Below the pieces are notes generated by a model that saw nothing but the letters and a program-made list of their open reading frames with translations, was not told the origin of the DNA and did not search any database. From Nocardia sp. (GTDB lineage: Bacteria > Actinomycetota > Actinomycetes > Mycobacteriales > Mycobacteriaceae): 6,702 bases of DNA. Position 1 is the stretch's first letter, and each line of letters opens with the position of its first letter. The translations under genes and the position numbers were made by a program. The stretch spans positions 1 to 6,702 of the forward strand of contig JAFMQT010000257.1 of assembly GCA_017354515.1 (NCBI GenBank), given 5' to 3'. Shown one piece after another: positions 1-5,335 of the stretch.

Positions 1-465
1 CAGCTGCCAGGTATCGGTGTGCGTAAGGATTTCCAGGCCCGGTCCGGCCGTCGGCTCGGGGTGATCGCGCACCGCGACGGCGGCCTGGATCTGATCGTCT
101 CGAGTTTCGATGATCCCGACGCCTGTGCCGTGCAGATTCCGCTGACCAGCGAGGAAGGCGCCGTCCTCGCCAATCTGCTGGGCGCGCCGCTACTGGTCGA
201 GAAGCTGGAGGACGATCACCGCGACGTCCCCGGGATCACCACTCGTCAGCTGCCGATTCGCGATGAATCTCCGTACTCGGGACGCCAGCTCGGGCAGACG
301 CGGATGCGGACCCGGACCAAGGCCTCGATCGTCGCGGCCATGCGTGCCGGGCAGATCTATCCCTCGCCCGGCCCCGATTTCGTCCTCGCCGCCGGGGACG
401 TGCTGGTGGTGGTCGGTACTCCGGAGGGGCTGGACTCGGCCCTCGATATTCTGACCGCCGGGTGA
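1..465 (+). CDS. KhtT-like cation:proton antiporter regulatory subunit (TrkA-C/RCK_C domain), 5' partial
   Basis: This is probably the cytosolic regulatory subunit of the antiporter encoded next to it. The frame is open from base 1. The first visible residues, LPGIGVRKDF, resemble the very N-terminus of KhtT-type proteins, so only about ten residues should be missing and the GTG at 19 is probably internal. Of 154 visible residues, about 1-70 form the KhtT N-terminal domain. Residues 80-152 form a TrkA-C (RCK_C) domain, with SPYSGRQLGQ, then AMRAGQIYPSPGPDFVLAAG, then DVLVVVGTPEGL. There is no signal peptide or membrane segment. Family knowledge: in Bacillus subtilis KhtT controls the K+/H+ antiporter KhtU, and its RCK_C domain binds c-di-AMP. 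Transfer of that ligand to this protein is inference. The stop is 6 nt before the antiporter start, which suggests co-transcription and translational coupling. Confidence 0.88.
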   Translation, partial: QLPGIGVRKDFQARSGRRLGVIAHRDGGLDLIVSSFDDPDACAVQIPLTSEEGAVLANLLGAPLLVEKLEDDHRDVPGITTRQLPIRDESPYSGRQLGQTRMRTRTKASIVAAMRAGQIYPSPGPDFVLAAGDVLVVVGTPEGLDSALDILTAG

Positions 466-466
466 G
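460..466 (+). promoter_or_regulatory. Ribosome binding site of the CPA2 antiporter gene, overlapping the upstream stop codon
   Basis: GGGTGAG contains GGTGA, complementary to part of the 16S anti-Shine-Dalgarno tail, and sits 5 nt before the GTG at 472. It includes the TGA stop of the regulatory subunit gene (463-465), so ribosomes finishing the first gene are placed to start the second. This supports the GTG start at 472. Confidence 0.5.
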
Positions 467-471
467 TCTCG

Positions 472-1647
472 GTGGAGGCGACCGCACTGGCCCTGTTCGA
501 GCTCGGTGCGGTGCTGTTCGCGCTCGGGATCTTGGGGCGGGTATCCGGGCGGTTCGGGATGTCGCCGATCCCGTTCTATCTGCTCGGCGGTCTGGCCTTC
601 GGGCACAGCGGTGTGCTGACCGTGCGGGCGGCCGCTGATTTCGGGCATATCGCCGGTGAGATCGGCGTCGTGCTGCTGTTGCTGCTGCTCGGATTGGAAT
701 ACACCGCCCCGGAACTGGTTTCGGGGATGCGCAAATCGTGGGTGGCGGGGCTGATCGATATCGTCGCCAACGCCACACCCGGTGTCCTCGTCGCACTCGT
801 ACTGGGCTGGGGGATGACCGGGGCCATCACGATGGCCGGGGTCACCTACATCTCGTCGTCGGGAATCGCGGCGAAGGTGCTCAACGATCTGGGTCGGCTC
901 GGCAACCGCGAAACCCCTGTCGTGCTGTCGATCCTGGTGTTCGAGGATCTGACGATGGCGCTGTTCCTGCCGATTCTCACCACGATTCTGGCGGGGGTCG
1001 GCTGGCTGGCGGGGATGCGTTCGGTGGCGATCGCACTGCTGGTGATCAGCGTGGTGTTGCTGATCGCCCTGCGCTACGGCCGCTACGTCTCGGCCATCGT
1101 GGACAGCAACGACCGGGAGGTGTTCCTGCTGCAACTGCTCGGCTCGGCGCTGCTGGTCGCGGGTCTGGCATCGGCGCTCAATGTCTCCGCGGCCGTGGGT
1201 GCCTTCCTGCTCGGTATCGCGATCTCCGGTTCCACCGCGCAGAGCGCGACGAAACTGCTGGAGCCGCTGCGGGATCTGTTCGCGGCGATCTTCTTCGTCG
1301 CCTTCGGCCTCAATACCGATCCGCGGGCGATTCCGGCGGTGCTGGGCTGGGCGATCGTGCTCGCGGTGGTGACGACAGTGACCAAGGTGGGCACCGGGTG
1401 GTACGCGGCGGCGCGGCAGGGCATCGCCCCGTTGGGGCGGGCGCGGGCCGGGGCGGCGCTGGTCTCCCGCGGCGAATTCTCGATCGTCATCGCCGGACTG
1501 GCGGTGTCGGTCGGCGCCGCGGACACCAGACTGGCGGCGCTGGCCTCGGCATATGTCTTGCTGATGGCCGTGCTCGGACCGGTCGCTGCGAGGGTCGTCG
1601 AACCGGTGGTGCGGTCAACGCGGCGACTGGCTGCGACCACCCGTTGA
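472..1647 (+). CDS. CPA2-family cation:proton antiporter (KhtU/KefB-like membrane subunit)
   Basis: This is an integral membrane protein of 391 residues that should exchange K+ (or Na+) for protons. It is almost entirely hydrophobic, with roughly 11-13 membrane helices, and matches the Na+/H+ exchanger domain of the CPA2 family. Visible landmarks are LGLEYT at 73-78, the helix-5 region SSSGIAAKVLNDLGRLGNRE at 128-147, the FEDL acidic pair E158-D159 at the expected ion-binding position, FFVAFGLNTD at 274-283, and the RGEFSIVIAGL signature at 333-343. It ends soon after the last helix (VRSTRRLAATTR) and has no fused RCK_N (TrkA-N) domain, unlike KefB/KefC. Its regulator is therefore most likely the separate RCK_C protein encoded 6 nt upstream, the KhtTU arrangement. 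The GTG start fits that spacing and the overlapping ribosome site. The 3' end overlaps the convergent rhomboid-like gene by 33 bp. Ion specificity cannot be told from sequence. Confidence 0.92.
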   Translation: MEATALALFELGAVLFALGILGRVSGRFGMSPIPFYLLGGLAFGHSGVLTVRAAADFGHIAGEIGVVLLLLLLGLEYTAPELVSGMRKSWVAGLIDIVANATPGVLVALVLGWGMTGAITMAGVTYISSSGIAAKVLNDLGRLGNRETPVVLSILVFEDLTMALFLPILTTILAGVGWLAGMRSVAIALLVISVVLLIALRYGRYVSAIVDSNDREVFLLQLLGSALLVAGLASALNVSAAVGAFLLGIAISGSTAQSATKLLEPLRDLFAAIFFVAFGLNTDPRAIPAVLGWAIVLAVVTTVTKVGTGWYAAARQGIAPLGRARAGAALVSRGEFSIVIAGLAVSVGAADTRLAALASAYVLLMAVLGPVAARVVEPVVRSTRRLAATTR

Positions 1648-2454
1648 GCCGGCCACTGCCGCGGGGTCTTCGGTGGTCGGATTCGACTGCGGCGCAACCA
1701 TATTCGGTGTTTCTGGACGATGCTCGCGCAAGCGCTCCAGCCGCAGCGCCACGGTCACCGCGAACGCGCCCACTACCAGGCCGATACACAGCGCGATCGC
1801 ATGGCCGTAGTCGGTGAAGGTGCGGTTGTGCCAGGCCGCGAATCCGTACCAGCACACCAGGATCGCGGCCCACAGCGCGCGCGGAATCCCGCGCAGGTGA
1901 TAGGTCAGTGCGCCCAGTACCGCGGTGGTGCCGTAGGAGGTGCCGACATCGGTGGTCATCACGATATGGACCGGGATGAGCTGATGGTGCACCGCATAGG
2001 ACAGTCCGGTCGCCACCAGCAGCGTGGCCCCGACATGTCCGCCGGCGAAGACCAGAATCCAGCGCACACTGCCGAGCCAGCGCTCGGCGAAGGCCATCAG
2101 GGTCACAAAGATGAGGATGGTGGTCCAGGGAAAGCCGCCGTCGGTCCAGAATGCCGAGGCCACCAGCACCTGCACCGGCTCCCGCCGCAGATTGTGCAGA
2201 TTGGTCGACGCGGACAAGATCAGGCGATGTGCCGCCGAATCGCTGACCCCGCGCAGCGTCCACCAGGTGATGAACAGGGTGAACGAGTACGCGACCGCGG
2301 CCGGCGCGCCGGCCAGATGGGCGTGGACGGCCCGTCCGGACCGGCGCATCCGCTCGGGTCCGTGCCACCAGTCCACTAACCGTTGCCGTCCGTCGGGTAT
2401 GTCGATGACCCGGGTCCACGGGGACCGATACCGCTGCGGTGGCGAGAGTGTCAC
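1615..2454 (-). CDS. Rhomboid-like six-helix membrane protein
   Basis: This is a 279-residue membrane protein with about six hydrophobic helices, near residues 50-68, 95-122, 130-151, 168-185, 192-207 and 214-237. It resembles the rhomboid intramembrane serine protease fold. VLVASAFWTDGG (96-107) followed by ERWLGSVRWILVFAGGH (124-140) aligns with the rhomboid L1/helix-2/helix-3 stretch. GTSYGTTAVLG (171-181) sits where GxSG lies, giving a candidate nucleophile S173. DYGHAIALCIGLVVG (215-229) supplies a candidate H218. The HxxxN motif of helix 2 is absent: GGFPWTTILIFV replaces it. Activity is therefore uncertain. It may be a protease with altered oxyanion stabilisation or an inactive pseudoprotease. 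The tail after 240 is polar and low-complexity. The GTG start is the most upstream in frame, but no well-spaced Shine-Dalgarno site is seen. GTG at 2376 or ATG at 2349 would also keep every helix. The gene lies 87 bp after the MHYT gene on the same strand and converges with the CPA2 gene. Confidence 0.8.
   Translation of the reverse strand: MTLSPPQRYRSPWTRVIDIPDGRQRLVDWWHGPERMRRSGRAVHAHLAGAPAAVAYSFTLFITWWTLRGVSDSAAHRLILSASTNLHNLRREPVQVLVASAFWTDGGFPWTTILIFVTLMAFAERWLGSVRWILVFAGGHVGATLLVATGLSYAVHHQLIPVHIVMTTDVGTSYGTTAVLGALTYHLRGIPRALWAAILVCWYGFAAWHNRTFTDYGHAIALCIGLVVGAFAVTVALRLERLREHRPETPNMVAPQSNPTTEDPAAVAGSTGGRSQSPR
1649..1680 (+). terminator. Candidate hairpin terminator after the CPA2 antiporter gene
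   Basis: CCGGCCACT (1649-1657) can pair with GGTGGTCGG (1672-1680) along all nine positions if two G.U pairs are allowed, leaving a 14-nt loop. The stem starts 1 nt after the antiporter stop codon. The G.U pairs form only in the + strand RNA, consistent with a role in ending that transcript. There is no T tract after it, which is common in actinobacteria. The same bases are coding (C-terminal tail) for the convergent gene, so chance pairing in GC-rich DNA cannot be excluded. Confidence 0.3.
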
Positions 2455-2494
2455 CCTGCCAGTGTGGCGCGCGGCGCCCCGGCCTGCCCGCTGA

Positions 2495-2529
2495 CCCGCA
2501 CAATCGCGTATCCGGCACGATCGTGCGGG
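2495..2529 (-). terminator. Strong hairpin after the MHYT gene, probable transcription terminator
   Basis: In the - strand RNA, CCCGCACGATCGUG (2529-2516) pairs with CGCGAUUGUGCGGG (2508-2495) at all 14 positions, 12 Watson-Crick and 2 G.U, around a 7-nt loop CCGGAUA. It begins 12 nt after the MHYT stop codon. On the + strand the two wobble positions become A/C mismatches, so the stem favours the - strand transcript. No U tract follows, as in many actinobacterial terminators. It lies 40 nt before the rhomboid-like start, so it could instead be an attenuator or a processing/stability element between the two genes. Confidence 0.5.
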
Positions 2530-2541
2530 GCGCGCGTCCGG

Positions 2542-3399
2542 TCAGCGGCGGTGGTGGTGCGGGTCGGGAGCCGAGCGGGTGTAGTCATCGTAGGCCCGCT
2601 CGCGGTATCGGTCCTCGATCCGGGACTCACTGCTGGGCCAGTAGCGGCTGGCCTGCTGACCTTGGATGCGGGTGAGGTCGGGTTCGCTCACCTCGGTGGT
2701 TCCGACTTGCAGGAACAGCAGGATCGTGACCATGCTGACGCTGATGATCAGCGGGGTCAGCAGCTGGTTGGCCTGAGCGCCCGAGGGCATCACCATATGG
2801 TCGCTCATATTGGCGTGCATGGCGTACATGCCGGTGTAGTGCATTCCGCACACCGCCATGCCCATGATCATCGCCGAGCCGACCGCCGCCGGAACGCCGT
2901 GGATGTGCAGTGCGAACCACAGCGCCGCGGTCGCGGCCACCACCGCGATCACGATGGACCCGAGCACCACCCAGGGGTCGTAATGCATCGAGACATCGGA
3001 TTTCATCGCGTACATGCCGGCGTAGTGCATTCCGGCCACACCCAATCCGGTGACCGCACCACCGGACAGCAGCGCCGAGGTGGCGCCGCGCAGTCGTACC
3101 ACCAGCGACAGTCCGATCCACACCACGACGACGGCGAGAACCGCGCTGATCAGGGTGATCGGAACGTTGTAGCGGATGGTCGCGCCGCGGACCGAGAACC
3201 CCAGCATGGCGATGAAATGCATGACCCACACGCCGGTACCACCCAGTGCGATCGCCGCGGTGATGATCCATCCGCGCCGGTGCGGATTGGCGCGCGCCCG
3301 GACCATACAGCGCAGCGCGATCAACGAACCGATGACTGACATGAGATAGCCCAGCCCGGGTGTCAACCACCCATAGGTGAACTGGTCGATTTGAAGCAT
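2542..3399 (-). CDS. Stand-alone MHYT-domain integral membrane sensor protein
   Basis: This is a 285-residue protein with seven predicted membrane helices (about 11-31, 43-63, 79-102, 108-126, 143-164, 171-191, 211-231). It carries three copies of the MHYT motif: MHFIAM at 60-65, MHYAGM at 124-129 and MHYTGM at 186-191, with H61, H125 and H187 as conserved histidines. Family knowledge: MHYT domains are predicted to bind a metal, probably copper, and to sense a diatomic gas or redox state. They are often fused to GGDEF/EAL or kinase domains. Here no output domain follows, only a roughly 50-residue polar tail rich in Arg, Tyr and Asp that ends HHHRR. Residues 188-204 add five Met and two His. 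The ATG start is well supported by AAGGAG 5 nt upstream. The gene has its own AT-rich upstream region and is followed by a hairpin and a rhomboid-like gene. The signal sensed and any partner are unknown. Confidence 0.93.
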   Translation of the reverse strand: MLQIDQFTYGWLTPGLGYLMSVIGSLIALRCMVRARANPHRRGWIITAAIALGGTGVWVMHFIAMLGFSVRGATIRYNVPITLISAVLAVVVVWIGLSLVVRLRGATSALLSGGAVTGLGVAGMHYAGMYAMKSDVSMHYDPWVVLGSIVIAVVAATAALWFALHIHGVPAAVGSAMIMGMAVCGMHYTGMYAMHANMSDHMVMPSGAQANQLLTPLIISVSMVTILLFLQVGTTEVSEPDLTRIQGQQASRYWPSSESRIEDRYRERAYDDYTRSAPDPHHHRR

Positions 3400-3404
3400 G
3401 CGGA

Positions 3405-3410
3405 CTCCTT
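3405..3410 (-). promoter_or_regulatory. Consensus ribosome binding site of the MHYT gene
   Basis: AAGGAG on the - strand lies 5 nt before the ATG at 3399. It is the best Shine-Dalgarno match I found in the window and fixes the MHYT start codon. Confidence 0.85.
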
Positions 3411-3454
3411 GCCGGAACGAACATCACGGGGACGGTGTCCCGGTGACCCAGCCG

Positions 3455-3506
3455 ACATTAGCCACGAACTCGCAGGTAGTAAATTTCCCGAATAAAAATC
3501 ATTCAA
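3455..3506 (-). promoter_or_regulatory. Candidate promoter region of the MHYT gene
   Basis: The 198-bp gap between the CPA1 stop and the MHYT start contains the only clearly AT-rich patch of the window (about 3478-3515). Reading the - strand, TTGAAT (3506-3501) and TTTACT (3483-3478) are 17 nt apart, each matching four of six sigma-A consensus positions. Alternatively TTTACT serves as the -35 box and TAATGT (3460-3455), also 17 nt away, as the -10 box, with the key T, A and final T present. Either leaves a 5' leader of roughly 50-70 nt before the ATG. Which pair is used cannot be decided from sequence alone. I see no protein or RNA gene in the rest of the gap. Confidence 0.4.
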
Positions 3507-3597
3507 AAAATCTGCCAATGTTGCGGCAAGTGCGCTGGTAGGTACCCAGATGCTGCCCGGTGGCTCAATTGCGACATTCTGGTTTCGTCCGCGTTTT

Positions 3598-5187
3598 CTA
3601 CAGTAGCGGAGGTGGGCGCAGGTCGAGCCGTTTCATCAGCCGATCGACCACATCCGGCGGCATTCCCGATTCGCGCCGGGCGGCCAGAGCCTCGGTTCGC
3701 CCGGCCTCGAGGACCTCGTTGCTGATAGTGCGCAAGCGTCCGCGCAATTGGAGGGCCTGGGTCACGGCCTTGGCCTCGTCGGTGGCCTCGGCCGCCTCCG
3801 GATCGGCGCGTTCGAGGCGTCTCTCGACGGTGTCGCGCAGCCGCGCGACCACCTCGTCGGGAAGATCCTCGTTATCGGCGATCTCCTCCAGGCGGGCCAG
3901 TTCCGCGCGCAACACCCGCGTCCACAAGCGCCGCTCCAGCGCGCGCTCGGCCTCGGTGTCGGCTCGCACTCCGGTCCAGCGCGCCGCCAGCGGCAGGGTG
4001 GGCCCCTGTAGCAGCAACGTGAACAGAACCACCGCGAAGGCGATGAACAGCATCTCGGTGCGGCCGGGAAAGTTGCCTCCGGTGCTGGTGGTCAGCGGAA
4101 CCGCCAGCGCCAGGGCCACCGTCGCGACCCCGCGCATTCCGGCCCACCAGGTCACCACGGCCTCACGCCAGGTGTAGGGCTCATCGGCGCGGCGCCGACG
4201 CCACCAGCCGCGAAACACGGCGGTTGTGGTCAGCAGCCACACCAGGCGCAGTCCGACGACGACCGCGATGACCGCGCCCGCGACCCCGAGCAGTCGCGGC
4301 CAATCCGGTCCCGTAGTGGCCAGTACGGTGCTGAGTTCCAAGCCGACCAGTCCGAAGGCCATGCCGGTGACGAGCAGTTCGATCACATCCCAGAACGAAT
4401 CACCCACGATCCGATATCCGGCATCGCTGAAATCGGTGGCCGCGTCGGTCAGATACAGCGAGCACACCAGCACCGCCAGCACCGCCGAACCGTGCGTCTC
4501 CTCGGCGAGTCCGTAGGCGGCGAACGGTAGTAGCAACCCTAGGGCGACCTGCCAGGGCGCCTCGTTCAGCCGCCGCATCCCGATGCTGCCGGCCCACCCG
4601 ATCAGGAGTCCGACGACCACGGCCACCAATGCGGACACCACGAAATCGACGACGGTGTGCCAGGTCGAGAAGCGGCCGGTCACCACGGCCTGGACCGCGA
4701 CGTTGTAGAGCACGACCGCGGTGACGTCGTTGAACAGACCCTCCCCCTCGAGGACCGAGACCAGACGCCGGGGCAGGCCGAGTCGGTCGGCCAATGCGCT
4801 GACCGCCACCGGATCCGGTGGCGCCACCACCGCTCCCAGTGCGAACGCGGTGCCCAGCGGCAGTGCCGGATACCAGAGGTGGAAGACCGCGGCTACGGCG
4901 GCCGCGGTCGCGATCACCAGTACCACGGCGCGCAGGACGATCGCTGCGGAGTTGTCGGCGAACTGCTGCCAGGAGGTCCGCCGGGCGGCGGCGTACAGCA
5001 GCGGTGGCAGGACCAGCGGCAGAATCAGATCCGGGGACAGGGTGATATTGGGTACGAACGGCAGCACCGCCATGATCAGCCCGAAGACCGTCATCACCAC
5101 CGCGGGCGCGGTTCCGAGTCGGCGTGCCAGCGGCTGGGCCAGGATCGTTGCGAATGCCAGTGCCAGAAACAACGCCAACTGTTCCAC
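3598..5187 (-). CDS. CPA1-family Na+/H+ antiporter
   Basis: This 529-residue membrane protein exchanges sodium (or another monovalent cation) for protons, and its length fits the bacterial CPA1 Na+/H+ antiporter family. About 12 helices span residues 1-403. Key sites are the ion-binding D125 in VVAPPDPVAVSAL (120-132), the EGEGLFND block ending N153-D154, and WWAGMRGVATVALALAVP (347-364) with R352. The usual family block reads EGESLFND, so Ser is replaced by Gly here. Residues 404-529 form a charged helical cytosolic tail (ARLEEIADNEDLPDEVVARL and following), probably regulatory. The GTG start is forced: an in-frame TGA lies two codons upstream of it. No Shine-Dalgarno site precedes it. It lies 148 bp downstream of sigA on the same strand, separated from it by a strong terminator, so it probably has its own promoter. 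It is unrelated in family to the CPA2 antiporter at 472-1647. Confidence 0.93.
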   Translation of the reverse strand: MEQLALFLALAFATILAQPLARRLGTAPAVVMTVFGLIMAVLPFVPNITLSPDLILPLVLPPLLYAAARRTSWQQFADNSAAIVLRAVVLVIATAAAVAAVFHLWYPALPLGTAFALGAVVAPPDPVAVSALADRLGLPRRLVSVLEGEGLFNDVTAVVLYNVAVQAVVTGRFSTWHTVVDFVVSALVAVVVGLLIGWAGSIGMRRLNEAPWQVALGLLLPFAAYGLAEETHGSAVLAVLVCSLYLTDAATDFSDAGYRIVGDSFWDVIELLVTGMAFGLVGLELSTVLATTGPDWPRLLGVAGAVIAVVVGLRLVWLLTTTAVFRGWWRRRRADEPYTWREAVVTWWAGMRGVATVALALAVPLTTSTGGNFPGRTEMLFIAFAVVLFTLLLQGPTLPLAARWTGVRADTEAERALERRLWTRVLRAELARLEEIADNEDLPDEVVARLRDTVERRLERADPEAAEATDEAKAVTQALQLRGRLRTISNEVLEAGRTEALAARRESGMPPDVVDRLMKRLDLRPPPLL

Positions 5188-5195
5188 AGCGAATC

Positions 5196-5201
5196 AGCTT
5201 A
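5196..5201 (-). promoter_or_regulatory. Candidate -10 box for a leaderless CPA1 antiporter transcript
   Basis: TAAGCT on the - strand fits the actinobacterial TANNNT -10 pattern and ends 8 nt before the GTG start, so transcription could begin at or next to the start codon. This would explain the missing ribosome binding site. A TTGAAC (5228-5223) lies 21 nt further upstream, too far for a normal -35 box, so support rests on the -10 box and the start-codon context. Confidence 0.35.
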
Positions 5202-5274
5202 TGCCGCCGCCGGTGTCCGCCGGTTCAACGGCTCGCGATCGCCCGGCCGGGAGGGACGGATGCCCCATCGCAAA

Positions 5275-5309
5275 GACGCTGCCACCCAAAGGGATTGGGT
5301 GGCAGCGTC
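5275..5309 (-). terminator. Intrinsic terminator of sigA (perfect 15-bp stem)
   Basis: GACGCTGCCACCCAA (5275-5289) and TTGGGTGGCAGCGTC (5295-5309) are perfect reverse complements around a 5-nt loop. The stem begins 26 nt after the sigA stop codon. In the - strand RNA it is followed by only UUU and then GC-rich sequence, so it has a poor U tract, as is usual in actinobacteria. No + strand gene ends nearby, so it is assigned to sigA. It isolates sigA from the antiporter gene, whose start is 87 nt further on. Confidence 0.8.
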
Positions 5310-5335
5310 AGTGCGGTTTCGATATCTCCGGAAGA

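Noticed and set aside
19..21. GTG at base 19 as the start of the first gene
   Set aside because: The frame is open to base 1 and the residues before it (LPGIG) belong to the conserved family N-terminus, so the true start is outside the window.
190..1134. A 314-codon - strand open frame with Gln/His/Arg-rich product
   Set aside because: It is the shadow of the regulatory subunit and antiporter genes. The low-complexity composition comes from antisense reading of hydrophobic codons.
1487..2518. A 343-codon - strand open frame in another frame over the rhomboid-like gene
   Set aside because: It has no membrane segments or known motifs and is Arg/Pro/Gly-rich. The rhomboid-fold frame over the same DNA is the coherent one.
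2515..2526. A 12-bp perfect palindrome GCACGATCGTGC, a possible operator site
   Set aside because: It lies within the 14-bp hairpin arm and loop after the MHYT gene and is better explained as part of that structure. I saw no second copy in the intergenic regions.
2383..3339. A 318-codon + strand open frame
   Set aside because: It lies opposite the MHYT gene, whose motifs, membrane helices and AAGGAG site are clear. The product (runs of His, Asp, Arg) is an antisense artefact.
3505..3528. TGCC/GGCA stem followed by six T on the - strand, a possible terminator of the CPA1 gene
   Set aside because: The stem is only 4 bp with an 8-nt loop, and the T run overlaps the candidate promoter of the MHYT gene. 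It is too weak to call.
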